Origin: Verrucomicrobiota bacterium
Lineage (GTDB): Bacteria; Verrucomicrobiota; Verrucomicrobiia; Limisphaerales; JADJPG01
DNA length: 64,000 nt
Direction: 5' to 3'
NCBI GenBank assembly: GCA_016713365.1
Contig: JADJPG010000038.1
Location: forward strand, 1 to 64,000
Within the stretch, counting starts at the first letter, position 1. Each line of letters opens with the position of its first letter. The position numbers and the translations under genes were made by a program. Below the pieces are notes generated by a model. The model was not told where the DNA came from, searched no databases, and saw only the letters and a list, made by a program, of their open reading frames with translations. Shown here piece after piece: positions 9,546-18,094 of this stretch.

Positions 9546-10166
9546 ATGTCGTTTAACCCCGATCGACGCCGACTCTCGCTCGCCATTGCCGGAGTGGCCT
9601 GGCTGACGCTGCCCGTCGAAGCCCACGCCCATTCGCCGTTTCCCGGCGCCGGCGACTTCATCGGCGGACTGCTGCACCCTGTCACCTCGCCGACGCACAT
9701 TCTGGTGATCATCGGACTGGGCTTGATGGCGGGGCGCAACAAACTCGCGGAGCTGAAGGAGCCCGCCATCGTTTTCACGATCGCCGCAGGGTTGGGACTT
9801 CTTCTTACCACCACGGGAATGATCGTCGCCGTGCCACCCGCCATACCTGTCGTCATCGCCCTGATTTGCGGCGCGGCGCTGGCACTGGAGAAGCGCCTGC
9901 CTACCGTGCTGTCGACCATCCTCTTCGCTGCCGGTGCGCTGACGCTGGGGTTGGATTCCGCCGTCGAGAACGGTTCCACCGCGACGATCATCAAGACGCT
10001 GCTTGGCAACTGGATCAGCCTCGTGCTGCTGGTCGTCGATCTGGCGATCTACGTCACGTTCGTCGGCGACGCGAAGTGGTTGAAGATCGCGATCCGAATC
10101 GTGGGCTCGTGGATCATCGCCATCGCGCTGATGGTGCTGGCTTTCTCGATGCGTCCGGCGAGCTGA
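9546..10166 (+). CDS. HupE/UreJ-like membrane protein, divergent paralogue
   Basis: A 206-residue protein with a signal-like N-terminus (LSLAIAGVAWLTLPVEAHAH) and about six predicted membrane helices. It begins 2 nt after the stop of the preceding HupE gene, so the two are almost certainly co-translated. The metal-site region reads GGLLHPVTSPTHILVIIGLG. The first His is kept, but the Asp of the usual HPLxGxDH motif is replaced (TSPTH) while the last His stays. The second His cluster of its partner (HGHAHG) is missing. It may be a structural or regulatory partner in a heteromeric transporter, or it may have a different substrate. This is inference; only the family resemblance and membrane nature are well supported. 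Confidence 0.8.
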   Translation: MSFNPDRRRLSLAIAGVAWLTLPVEAHAHSPFPGAGDFIGGLLHPVTSPTHILVIIGLGLMAGRNKLAELKEPAIVFTIAAGLGLLLTTTGMIVAVPPAIPVVIALICGAALALEKRLPTVLSTILFAAGALTLGLDSAVENGSTATIIKTLLGNWISLVLLVVDLAIYVTFVGDAKWLKIAIRIVGSWIIAIALMVLAFSMRPAS

Positions 10167-10178
10167 ACGGTCGCCGTG

Positions 10179-11006
10179 TCAAACGAGCTTTGGATCAATC
10201 TCGCCCGGCTGCCAGAGGAGACGCCCTTCCATGCCGCCCGCGACCACCATCGTTTCGCCCGTGACGTGACGCGCGAGCGCGTCGGAGGAGAGATACACCA
10301 CGGCATTGGCGATGTCGTCAGGCCGACCAATCTGCGGTAGCGCTCGCGTCGCGGTGACGCGGCGCACCACACCCTCATCCTTCAACTTCCCCGCCGTGCG
10401 CGGCACCACGGTCCAGCCCGGGCACACGCAATTCACCCGGCCGCCGCAATAATCTTTCGCCACCGGCGCGATGCGGGCGATCTCGTTCTTCAGCGTGCGC
10501 GTGAGACCAAACGCCATCGCCGCCTTCGCCGCCGCATAATCCGCATGCCACGCTTCGCCGAAGACGCCGGCGGTCGACGCGATAAAGGTCAGATTGCCGC
10601 GCTTCTGTTTCGCGACCAGCTTGAGGAATTCGCGCGCACAGAGAAATGCCGAGGTCAACACAGCGTCCTGCGTGTGACGCCATTGGCGCAGGGACATTTC
10701 GTGCAGAGGAACGTCGCGCGTCTCCCAAGAACCGGCGTTGGCGACCAGCGTGTCCACGCGGCCAAAGTGCTTCTTCGCATCGCGAAAGAGGCGGACGACT
10801 TCGGCTTCCTTCGTGAGATCCGCGCGCACGACGATCGAGCGAACCGTGCCAAGCTCGCGCTGGAGTTGTTTGGCGACGGCGACGTTCGAGCGGCAATGCA
10901 GCACGAGATGCGCGCCTTCCGCCGCGAACTTGCGCGCAATGGCGGAGCCGATTCCGCCTGAAGCGCCGGTGACCACCACCACTTTTCCCGTGAGTTGAGT
11001 ATCCAT
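10179..11006 (-). CDS. SDR family NAD(P)-dependent oxidoreductase
   Basis: A 275-residue classical short-chain dehydrogenase. Start chosen at ATG 11006 (MDTQLTGKVVVVTGASGGIG); the open frame continues upstream only through the DsbA-like gene. The cofactor motif TGASGGIG, the NAG block (VANAGSW), the catalytic Ser in FIASTAGVFGE and YxxxK (YAAAKAAMAFG) are all present. The C-terminus has the family's DDIANAVVYLSSD segment. Length is ordinary for the family. The substrate cannot be read from sequence; the general fold suits fatty-acyl, sugar or ketone reduction. It follows the DsbA-like gene by 13 bp on the same strand, so the two are probably one transcript. Confidence 0.92.
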   Translation of the reverse strand: MDTQLTGKVVVVTGASGGIGSAIARKFAAEGAHLVLHCRSNVAVAKQLQRELGTVRSIVVRADLTKEAEVVRLFRDAKKHFGRVDTLVANAGSWETRDVPLHEMSLRQWRHTQDAVLTSAFLCAREFLKLVAKQKRGNLTFIASTAGVFGEAWHADYAAAKAAMAFGLTRTLKNEIARIAPVAKDYCGGRVNCVCPGWTVVPRTAGKLKDEGVVRRVTATRALPQIGRPDDIANAVVYLSSDALARHVTGETMVVAGGMEGRLLWQPGEIDPKLV

Positions 11007-11019
11007 GACGAAAGCCTCC

Positions 11020-11682
11020 TTAACCCTTGGGTGGCGCGCCGAAGTGCGCGGCGTGCGACGCGTAGGCCGCCGCATCATTGAGCATCGCATCACAGGCGGC
11101 AGCCAGCGGCGCCAGGGAGGCGAGGCCGGAGAAGACGGCGCGATCGCCGATGCGGCTTTCGATGACGAACGTCGGACGCTGCGAAACCTGGAGCGCGTGA
11201 AACTCCGCCGTCGTCGCGCGGGCACGGGCTTCGATCTCAGGCGATTGGGCGCGTTGCAACAACGCGTCGGCGTTCAGTCCACTGGCGGCGACGGCAGCGG
11301 CGATCGATTCCTCCCACCGCCCAACCTTGCGTCCCTCAATCACAGCGGCGCGGGCGATGGCGAGGCGGACCCGATCATCCGTCACGCCGAGATCCTTCGC
11401 GGCTTCAGCGACGAGATTCGGCGCAAGATACTCCGCCACCCCGGGCTCGAACCATCCGGAGTTCAGCATGAACGGAGAACGGACAATCGTTCCGCTGCGC
11501 CGGTAGAACCAGTCGCATTGCTCCCGCGAAACCGGGAGGCCGGAGCTGTCCATGAGCGCGAGTTTCCATTCGAAGTCAGCCTGCGTCGCGTAGCGCAACT
11601 TGAGTTCAGCCCACGCCGGCTCGGCCCAGAAGCACCAGGAGGAAATCACTTCGAGGTAATAGGTAATCTTGAGCGTGCGCAC
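11020..11682 (-). CDS. DsbA-like thioredoxin-fold protein
   Basis: About 220 residues from a GTG at 11682 (VRTLKITYYLEVISSWCFWA); other non-ATG starts slightly upstream are possible. The opening strand and the SWCFWAEPAW loop match the DsbA / 2-hydroxychromene-2-carboxylate isomerase group. The second half keeps the late strand with a cis-Pro position (SQRPTFVIESRIGDRAVFSG). The active-site loop keeps one Cys but not the CxxC pair, so classical disulfide oxidation is unlikely; an isomerase- or glutathione-transferase-like role is more plausible. No signal peptide is seen, so the protein is probably cytoplasmic. It is followed 13 bp later by an SDR gene, perhaps acting in the same detoxification or catabolic step (inference). 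Confidence 0.75.
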   Translation of the reverse strand: MRTLKITYYLEVISSWCFWAEPAWAELKLRYATQADFEWKLALMDSSGLPVSREQCDWFYRRSGTIVRSPFMLNSGWFEPGVAEYLAPNLVAEAAKDLGVTDDRVRLAIARAAVIEGRKVGRWEESIAAAVAASGLNADALLQRAQSPEIEARARATTAEFHALQVSQRPTFVIESRIGDRAVFSGLASLAPLAAACDAMLNDAAAYASHAAHFGAPPKG

Positions 11683-11893
11683 GTCTGGACCGTAGGTCGA
11701 CGGCGCGACTTCGGGAAGGGAGAATTGGCTAGCCGCGAACAGGGCGCGACAGACGGTTGATTCGCGCCGGGGAATTGATAAATCTTTCGCGCGCCGGAGC
11801 TGGTTCCGGCGGATAATTTCAACCGATCGAATCAACGAATATGAACTGGTTGCTGGCACAGGCGGCGGGAGCGGACACGACAACACAAACACA

Positions 11894-12736
11894 GTGAAGG
11901 GGATTCTGGACGGAAGCCAGGGGTTGGTGGCACGTTTCGAGGAGGCCACCGGGCTGCCCCGTGAAGTGGCGATGTGGAGTGTCAACATCGTGGCCGCAAT
12001 CGTCATCCTGATCGCCGGCTGGGTGCTGGCCGGGTTTGCGCGCGGGCTGGTGCGGAACCTTTTCGCCAAGCGAAACATCGATTCCACGGTCGGCGGTTTC
12101 GTCGGGAACATCGCGCACGCGGGAATCATGGCGTTCGTGGTCATCACAGCGCTTGGGCAGCTGGGCGTGGACACCAAGAGCTTCGCCGCGATTATCGCTG
12201 CTGCAGGTCTCGCCATCGGCCTGGCGTTGCAGGGCGGATTGTCAAACTTCGCGGCAGGCTTCCTCATCATCGTCTTTCGTCCGTTCAAGGCCGGGGATAT
12301 GATCGCGGGGGCCGGTATCGAGGGAAAGGTCGAGGAAGTGCAGGTATTTTCGACCACCCTGAACACGGTGGACAACAAACGCATCGTGGTGCCCAACTCG
12401 GCATTGATGAACGGCACGATCACCAACTACACCGCCAATGATCGTCGGCGCATCGATGTACCGCTCCCGGTAGGCCTGGGGCAGGACCTGGCCAAGGCGC
12501 ATGACGTCCTCGTAACCGTCGCCAAGGCGGACTCGCGCATTTTGTCCGATCCGGCTCCGGCGGTTCTCAATACCAAACTTGTCGACCTGGGAACCCAGGT
12601 GGAATTGCGAGTCTGGGCAAAAACAACCGATCTCGCCGCCGTGACGAGCGATCTCATCGCCAGAGCGCCCGCCGCGCTCGCAGAGGCCGGAATCCGCCAT
12701 CCAGACCGGACGGTTTACTATCAGGAGCGGGAGTAG
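11894..12736 (+). CDS. mscS: Small-conductance mechanosensitive channel (MscS family)
   Basis: A 280-residue protein close to the size of E. coli MscS. Membrane segments fall at ~28-50 and ~70-92. The pore helix reads GLAIGLALQGGLSNFAAGFL, followed by RPFKAGDMI, the hallmark at the TM3 to beta-domain junction. The beta domain holds VVPNSALMNGTITNY, and a C-terminal alpha/beta domain follows. These channels open on hypo-osmotic shock to release solutes. I use GTG 11894. An ATG at 11841 opens an 18-codon frame (MNWLLAQAAGADTTTQTQ) ending in TGA that overlaps this GTG in the -1 frame. That short peptide reads like a natural MscS N-terminus, so a one-base indel or a coupled leader is possible. 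Divergent from the DsbA-like gene. Confidence 0.93.
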   Translation: MKGILDGSQGLVARFEEATGLPREVAMWSVNIVAAIVILIAGWVLAGFARGLVRNLFAKRNIDSTVGGFVGNIAHAGIMAFVVITALGQLGVDTKSFAAIIAAAGLAIGLALQGGLSNFAAGFLIIVFRPFKAGDMIAGAGIEGKVEEVQVFSTTLNTVDNKRIVVPNSALMNGTITNYTANDRRRIDVPLPVGLGQDLAKAHDVLVTVAKADSRILSDPAPAVLNTKLVDLGTQVELRVWAKTTDLAAVTSDLIARAPAALAEAGIRHPDRTVYYQERE

Positions 12737-12989
12737 GACGCTGCGGGATTGCCCGCCATCATCAAAAGTATTCGCGCATTTCGTGCGCGAAGTGCTTGTT
12801 TTCCGGCCATCCCTGTGGCACGCCTCAAGCAGGCAAGAAAGTTGCCGATCAAGGTGGACCGTGCCACCGTCTGCCTGCATCAAGTAAATGGATAGGATTC
12901 ACGACATGATGTCCGTGAGGTTCGCCCCCCAGGATACGAGCCTCGATGCCCGCCTGCCCAAAATTTTCCCTTCCCATCCCAGTTATTCC

Positions 12990-15900
12990 ATGAACATGAA
13001 AAAATTCGCCCCGACGTTTCTCATCGCCGCCCTGTGGTGCGTGCTGACCATCCACCAGGCCACCGCCGCGACCCCGGCCGACGAGAACTTCAACGACGAT
13101 TCCGGCCCCGGCATCTCCTCGCGCGTCATTGATGACTGGCAATTCCGCCTGCTCGACGGCCTCGGCCAGGAGGACAGTCTCGGCGGTGACTTTGTCGACA
13201 TCATCGACAACACCTACACCAACCTCACTGGCCTGGTCTCTGGCTCCGATCGGGCGCTGTTCCTCGAAGGCACGCTCGACCTCGTGACCGAAGCGCAGAT
13301 TCGCTCGCGCTTCGGCGATCCGTTCTCGCTCGTCTCCTTCCACATCGATGGCTCGGACACCATCTACCGCGTCACCGGTTACCTCGGCGGCCTGCCCGTG
13401 GCCGGCGCGACGCAGAGCGTTTACTCCGCGGTGTTCGAGGACACCACCTTCACCATTACCAATACCCTCTTCCAAAACATTGATGAATTCCGCATCTCCC
13501 GCGAAGACGGGGCGCTGGACATCTCGCTGTTCATCGATGACATCGACGTCTCGCCAGCCGTGGCCACCAGCGCCAATCCGGTCATCGGAAATCTCACCGG
13601 CGACAGCGTCATCTACCTCGAAGGCAGCCCCGCCGTCCGCCTGGATGCCGGCACCGGCGCGACCGTGACCGATACCGATTCCGCGGATTTCTACGGCGGC
13701 GCCATCGTGGTCAGCATCACGGCCGGCCGCATCCCGCCGCAGGATGTATTGAGCATCACCAATCAGGGAACCGGTGCGGCGCAAGTCGAGGTCAGCGGCA
13801 CCAACATCACCTACGAAGGCAGCCTGGTGGGCAGCTTCACCGGCGGCACCAGCTACGATGACTTGATGATTTACCTCAACAACAACGCCAGCAAGACCGC
13901 GGCACGCGGCATTCTCCGGGCGTTGACCTATCACAACAGTAGCACGGGCGTCCCCATCACCGGCGCCCGCGGCATCACCGTCCGCGTTTACGACGGCGAC
14001 GGGGGTTACGGCGTGGCCACGGTCACCGTGACCGTGCAGCAGAACAACTACGCGCCGACCGTCACCACCGCGTATGCGACGAACATCTTCAACGAAGGCA
14101 TCAATGAACCGTCGTATCCGATTGTCGTCGACGAAACCGCGGTGGCCGATGACGACGACAACAACTCGCTGGCTTCCGGCACCGTGACGATCATCCGGAA
14201 CTTCGCCGTGGGCGAAGACGTGCTCCTCTTCACCAATGTCCCCTCGACCATGGGCAACATCACCGCCACCTACGACGACGATGCCGGCGTGCTGACGCTG
14301 ACTTCCGCCGGAGCCACCGCCACGCTCACCAACTGGACCGCCGCCCTGCGCGGTGTTTACTACTCGAACACCTCCGACACTCCGTCCACCAGCACCCGCA
14401 CCATCACCTTCGCGCTGAACGACGGCGCGGACTTCGGCAATGGCAACACGAACTTCGTACGGGTGAACGCCTACAACGACGCCCCGGAGAACACCATTCC
14501 CACGAACCTCCTCAGCGCGCAGGTCGACACCGTGATCACCTTCTCCACCGGAGGCGGCACCGCCATCTCCGTCGCGGACGCCGACGCGGTCTCCAATTCC
14601 ATCCAAGTGTCGCTCACCTGCTCGACCGGTACCATTTCACTCGCGAGTATCACGGGAATTTCGTTCGTGACGGGAACAGGAACCAACGATGACATCGTCG
14701 GCTTCACCGGCACCGTTTCGAACATCAATGTCGCCCTGGCCGGCGCCACCTACACGCCTCCCGCTGGTTATTCCGGCGACGCCAGCATCGTCATCTTCAC
14801 CAGCGATCTCGGCAATTCCGGAACCGGCGGTTTCCTCGTGGATTCCGACACGGTTCAACTGAGCTTCGACAGCACGGCACCGGCCGCCCCGGTCTTCACT
14901 GGGGTCTCGGACGACACTGGAACTCCAGGCGACCAGGTCACCGCTGACACCACCGTGATCCTTCACGGCACGGCGGAATCCAACGCAGTCATCACCGTCA
15001 CCCGCGTCGGCACCGGGGTGATTGGCACCACGAACGCCAGCTCGTCTGGAGAATGGAGCTTCGATTACCGCACCACGCTGCTCCCGGTCGGCACCAATGC
15101 CTTTACTGCCACCGCCACGGACATCGCCGGGAACACCAGCGCCGCCTCCGCAACTTTTGAAGTCGAGATCCTGGACACCATCGTGCCCACGGTCGATTCC
15201 ATCACGCGCAACGGCACCAATCCCGCCCCCGGCCCGGCCGTCACTTTCCTCGTCTCATTCTCCGAACCGATCACGGGCGTCGATATCAGCGACTTCACCG
15301 TCGCCACGTCTGGTTCCGCGGCCGGAACCGTCTCGGCAATCAGCCAGGTCGGACTGTTCCCGCAAAACTTTGAAGTCACCGTCACCAACGTCGCCGGCGA
15401 CGGCACCCTGCGCCTCGACCTGAACGACGCCGGCACCGCCATCACCGACCTCGCCGGCCAGGCCATCACCACCGGCTACACCAACGGTGAGGCCTACACC
15501 ATTGACGGCACCGCGCCCGCCGCGCCCGCCATCACCGCCGTCTCGGAAGACAGCGGAGTGGAAGGGGACCTCGTCACCGTCGATGCCACGCTGGTTCTCA
15601 GCGGCACCGCCGAGGCCAACAGCATTGTCACCATCACCCGGGTCGGCACCGGTGTCATCGGCAGCACCAACGCAAATGGTTCGGGCGAATGGAGCTTTGA
15701 CTACACGGGCACCACGCTTCCTGATGGCACAAACGCCTTCACCGCCACCGCCACCGATGTCGCGGGCAACGTGAGCGCCGTTTCGGCGACCTTCTCCGTG
15801 CGAGTGGACCCGTCCTTCAGCCTGCGATTCCTCAGCACCTCCACGCTGTTCGTCGCGAAGAAGCCTGCTGTGAAAGTCGAGGCCTCCGCCGTGCTGGACG

Positions 15901-17289
15901 CCGGAGCCCGCACCGACCTCGGCGATGGCTCACTGATCGTCTCGATTCCCACCAACGGCACTTCCGGCGATGTCCTCTCCGTTTACTCCGCCACCAACAG
16001 CGAGCTCGGCATCAGCCTCGTCGGCACCAACGTCCTCTGGGGCGACCTGCTCATCGCGGAGTTGACCCGCGGCGATACGGTGACCAATCCGCTGACCTTC
16101 AGCTTCACTACGAACGCCACACCGTCCGCCGTGCAGGCCCTCGTGCGAGAAATCTCCTTCCTCAGCACCAACGCCTCCACGCTCGCGCGCACCCTGCGCT
16201 TCGTGCTCACCGACGGCTTCGGCTCTCCCGCCACAGCGGCGCACAAGACGATTGTCATCAACAAGGCGCTGCCCGTCGGCACCGTGGCCAACCTTTTCAC
16301 CAACTCCGTTGGAACCTTCAGCGGCCTGGTGCTGCGCACCAATGATGTCGTCACCTCCCAGGCCGGCTACTTCCAGGTCAAGATCACGGCTGGCCTCAAA
16401 TACAGCGGATACGCGTTGATCGCTGGCAAGAAGTCCTCGTTCTCCGGGCAGTTCAACACCAACGGCGAATCGTCCATCATTACTTCCGGAAACAAGTTCG
16501 GCGTTAATCTCCAGCTCACGCCGGATGCCAGCGCGATCTTCGGCCGGCTCACCTCCTACACTCTTGGTGGCTGGAGCAGCGACATGACCGGCTACCTGAC
16601 CGCCATCGGCAGGACGACCAACAACGCCGTGGCCGCCGGTGCTTACACGCTTCTCACTCCCTCCTCGGATGATCCGGAATTCGGCAATGGTTGGGCCACC
16701 ATCACCGTGGATCGCCTCGGCCAGGCGAAGCTCAAGGGCACGCTTGGCGACGGCCAGGCCTGGACCGCCAGCTCCGCCATCGGCACCAACGCCCACTGGC
16801 CGCTCTACGCTTCCGTGGACAAAAAGCTCGGCGCCATCATCGGCTGGCTGACCTTCAGCAACACGACGCCGGCGACCATTAGCGGCACGCTCACCTGGCT
16901 CAAGCCCGTCAGCGCGCCCTACTTCACCAACGGCATCGCGGCCGAGCTCGACGTGACCGGCTCCCGCTACATCGCGCCGGTCGGCACCAACTCCATCCTG
17001 AGCTGGACCAATGGCGTGCTCTGGCTCGCCAACGGCAATCTCACCACGCCGATCACCAACACCGTGAACATCACGACGCTCGGCAAGTTCACCGGCAGCA
17101 GCGGTTCCATCTCGAACCTGAAGTTCAGCATCAGCGCCAAGGCCGGATCGTTCACCAGCAGCTTCCGTCATCCGGCCAACGGCAAAACCACGAAATACTC
17201 CGGCGTTCCCTCCAAAGTGAAAACTCGGCGGCGGTCTCTTCCTCGGCACCAACCGCAGCGGCATGCTGCGACTCGAATCCGCGGATTGA
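12990..17289 (+). CDS. Giant secreted Ig-like/repeat protein (frameshifted near its C-terminus)
   Basis: About 1430 residues from ATG 12990, with a signal peptide (MKKFAPTFLIAALWCVLTIH then QATAA). The protein is rich in Thr, Ser, Asp and Gly and built from beta-sandwich repeats. The first ~600 residues contain cadherin-like segments (e.g. RGITVRVYDGDGGYGVATVT). Two 99-residue bacterial Ig-like domains follow (residues ~629-727 and ~841-939). A C-terminal region with repeated aromatic 'YSGYALIAGKKSSFSGQF' patterns comes last. The reading frame shifts near 17220 next to an A-run. The shifted frame ends naturally (LGGGLFLGTNRSGMLRLESA, then D and a stop at 17287-17289), whereas the unshifted frame runs on into non-coding DNA. 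Likely a surface or extracellular matrix/adhesion protein. A strong terminator follows. Confidence 0.85.
14874..15170 (+). repeat. Ig-like domain repeat, copy 1 (within 12990-17289)
   Basis: A 297-bp, 99-codon unit beginning TAPAAPVFTGVSDDTG and ending TSAASATFEVEI. It matches copy 2 at 15510-15806 in length and in most positions (TRVGTGVIG, SGEWSFDY, GTNAFTATATD), which marks an internal tandem domain duplication with a different domain between the copies. Confidence 0.85.
15510..15806 (+). repeat. Ig-like domain repeat, copy 2 (within 12990-17289)
   Basis: A 99-codon unit beginning TAPAAPAITAVSEDSG and ending VSAVSATFSVRV, the same length as copy 1 and nearly identical in its core strands. 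This is the bacterial Ig-like fold used in adhesins and surface-layer proteins. Confidence 0.85.
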
Positions 17290-17330
17290 TTCGCGAGTCC
17301 TCCGGCCCTGTCTCGCCGGCAGAATCATTC

Positions 17331-17378
17331 ACTGGCGTTTCGTCCGCATCACGCGGGCGAAACGCCAGTTTCCTTTTC
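17331..17378. terminator. Bidirectional intrinsic terminator
   Basis: A 12-bp stem, ACTGGCGTTTCG (17331-17342) pairing with CGAAACGCCAGT (17358-17369), is followed by TTCCTTTTC. It lies between two convergent genes (the Ig-like protein on + and the flavin reductase on -), where a shared terminator is expected. The T-rich tail is better on the + side. Confidence 0.75.
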
Positions 17379-17981
17379 AGGCCGGGCGAATCATCTCGAA
17401 GCGATCCTTTGTGCGGCAATACCAGTGCGGCGCCGCCATGCGCCCGATGAGCGCAAGCTTATCCCCGCGCACCCGCAGCTTCTCCGCATCGAAGAACTCG
17501 TCGCGCACGTGAACGCGCTTCACCAGCCCGATCACCACGCGGTTCCCGCCGATCTGCAACGTCCCCCACTCCGTGCATGCTCAAGGCTCGCCGGAGCCTC
17601 CGCGATGCGCGGCGGCTTCACCGAGGTCGAAGGCGCCGTCGTCAGCCCCGCCTTCACCAGCTCGCTCTCGCCGTAGGGCAGCGACGCGGCGCAACGGTTC
17701 ATCGGTTCGGCGATCGCCTCATCGACGAGGTTGATCACGAACTCCCGCGTGAGACGGATGTTCCGCGCGGTGTCCTTCGGCGTGCCGTCATCCCGATCGC
17801 CGGGCGCAAACGCCACAATCGGCGGCTCCGCACCGAGCACGTTGAAGAAGCTGAACGGTGCGGCGTTGATTTTTCCGTCCGGGCTCAAGGTCGTGACGAG
17901 CGCGATCGGCCGGGGCGTGACGAGGCTGGCGAGAATCGGATACGCGCGATCGGCGTGTTTCCCTTCGAAGTCGAGTTCCAT
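17377..17981 (-). CDS. Flavin reductase family protein (one frameshift)
   Basis: About 200 residues from ATG 17981 (MELDFEGKHADRAYPILASL). The body matches flavin reductase-like FMN-binding proteins: VTPRPIALVTTLSPDGKINA, then APFSFFNVLGAEPPIVAFAP, and RNIRLTREFVINLVDE. Near 17577 the frame must change (from ASLEHARSGG to CTEWGTLQIGGNRVVIGLVK), after which the family C-terminus continues to a stop at 17377. These proteins bind FMN and either reduce flavins for a partner monooxygenase or act as flavin-dependent oxidoreductases. No monooxygenase is adjacent. The single indel looks like an error or a recent lesion, because both sides are well conserved. Confidence 0.82.
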
Positions 17982-18094
17982 AGTGCGCGCATCATGTTTC
18001 AGCACGACGCCATCGTTCAACGAGAACCGTGTTGTGAAAAAAATTTCGAAACCAGGCGATCGAGGGTTGATCCATTTTTGCAGGATGCGGCAAG

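Noticed and set aside
8900..10166. Hydrogenase or urease accessory operon
   Set aside because: No structural or maturation genes of either enzyme lie within the window.
11020..12426. 468-codon version of the DsbA-like gene
   Set aside because: Codons upstream of ~11690 lie antisense to the MscS gene and in the divergent gap.
12849..14606. 585-codon frame on the - strand
   Set aside because: Antisense to the Ig-like protein; Gly/Val-rich shadow of a Thr/Ala-rich gene.
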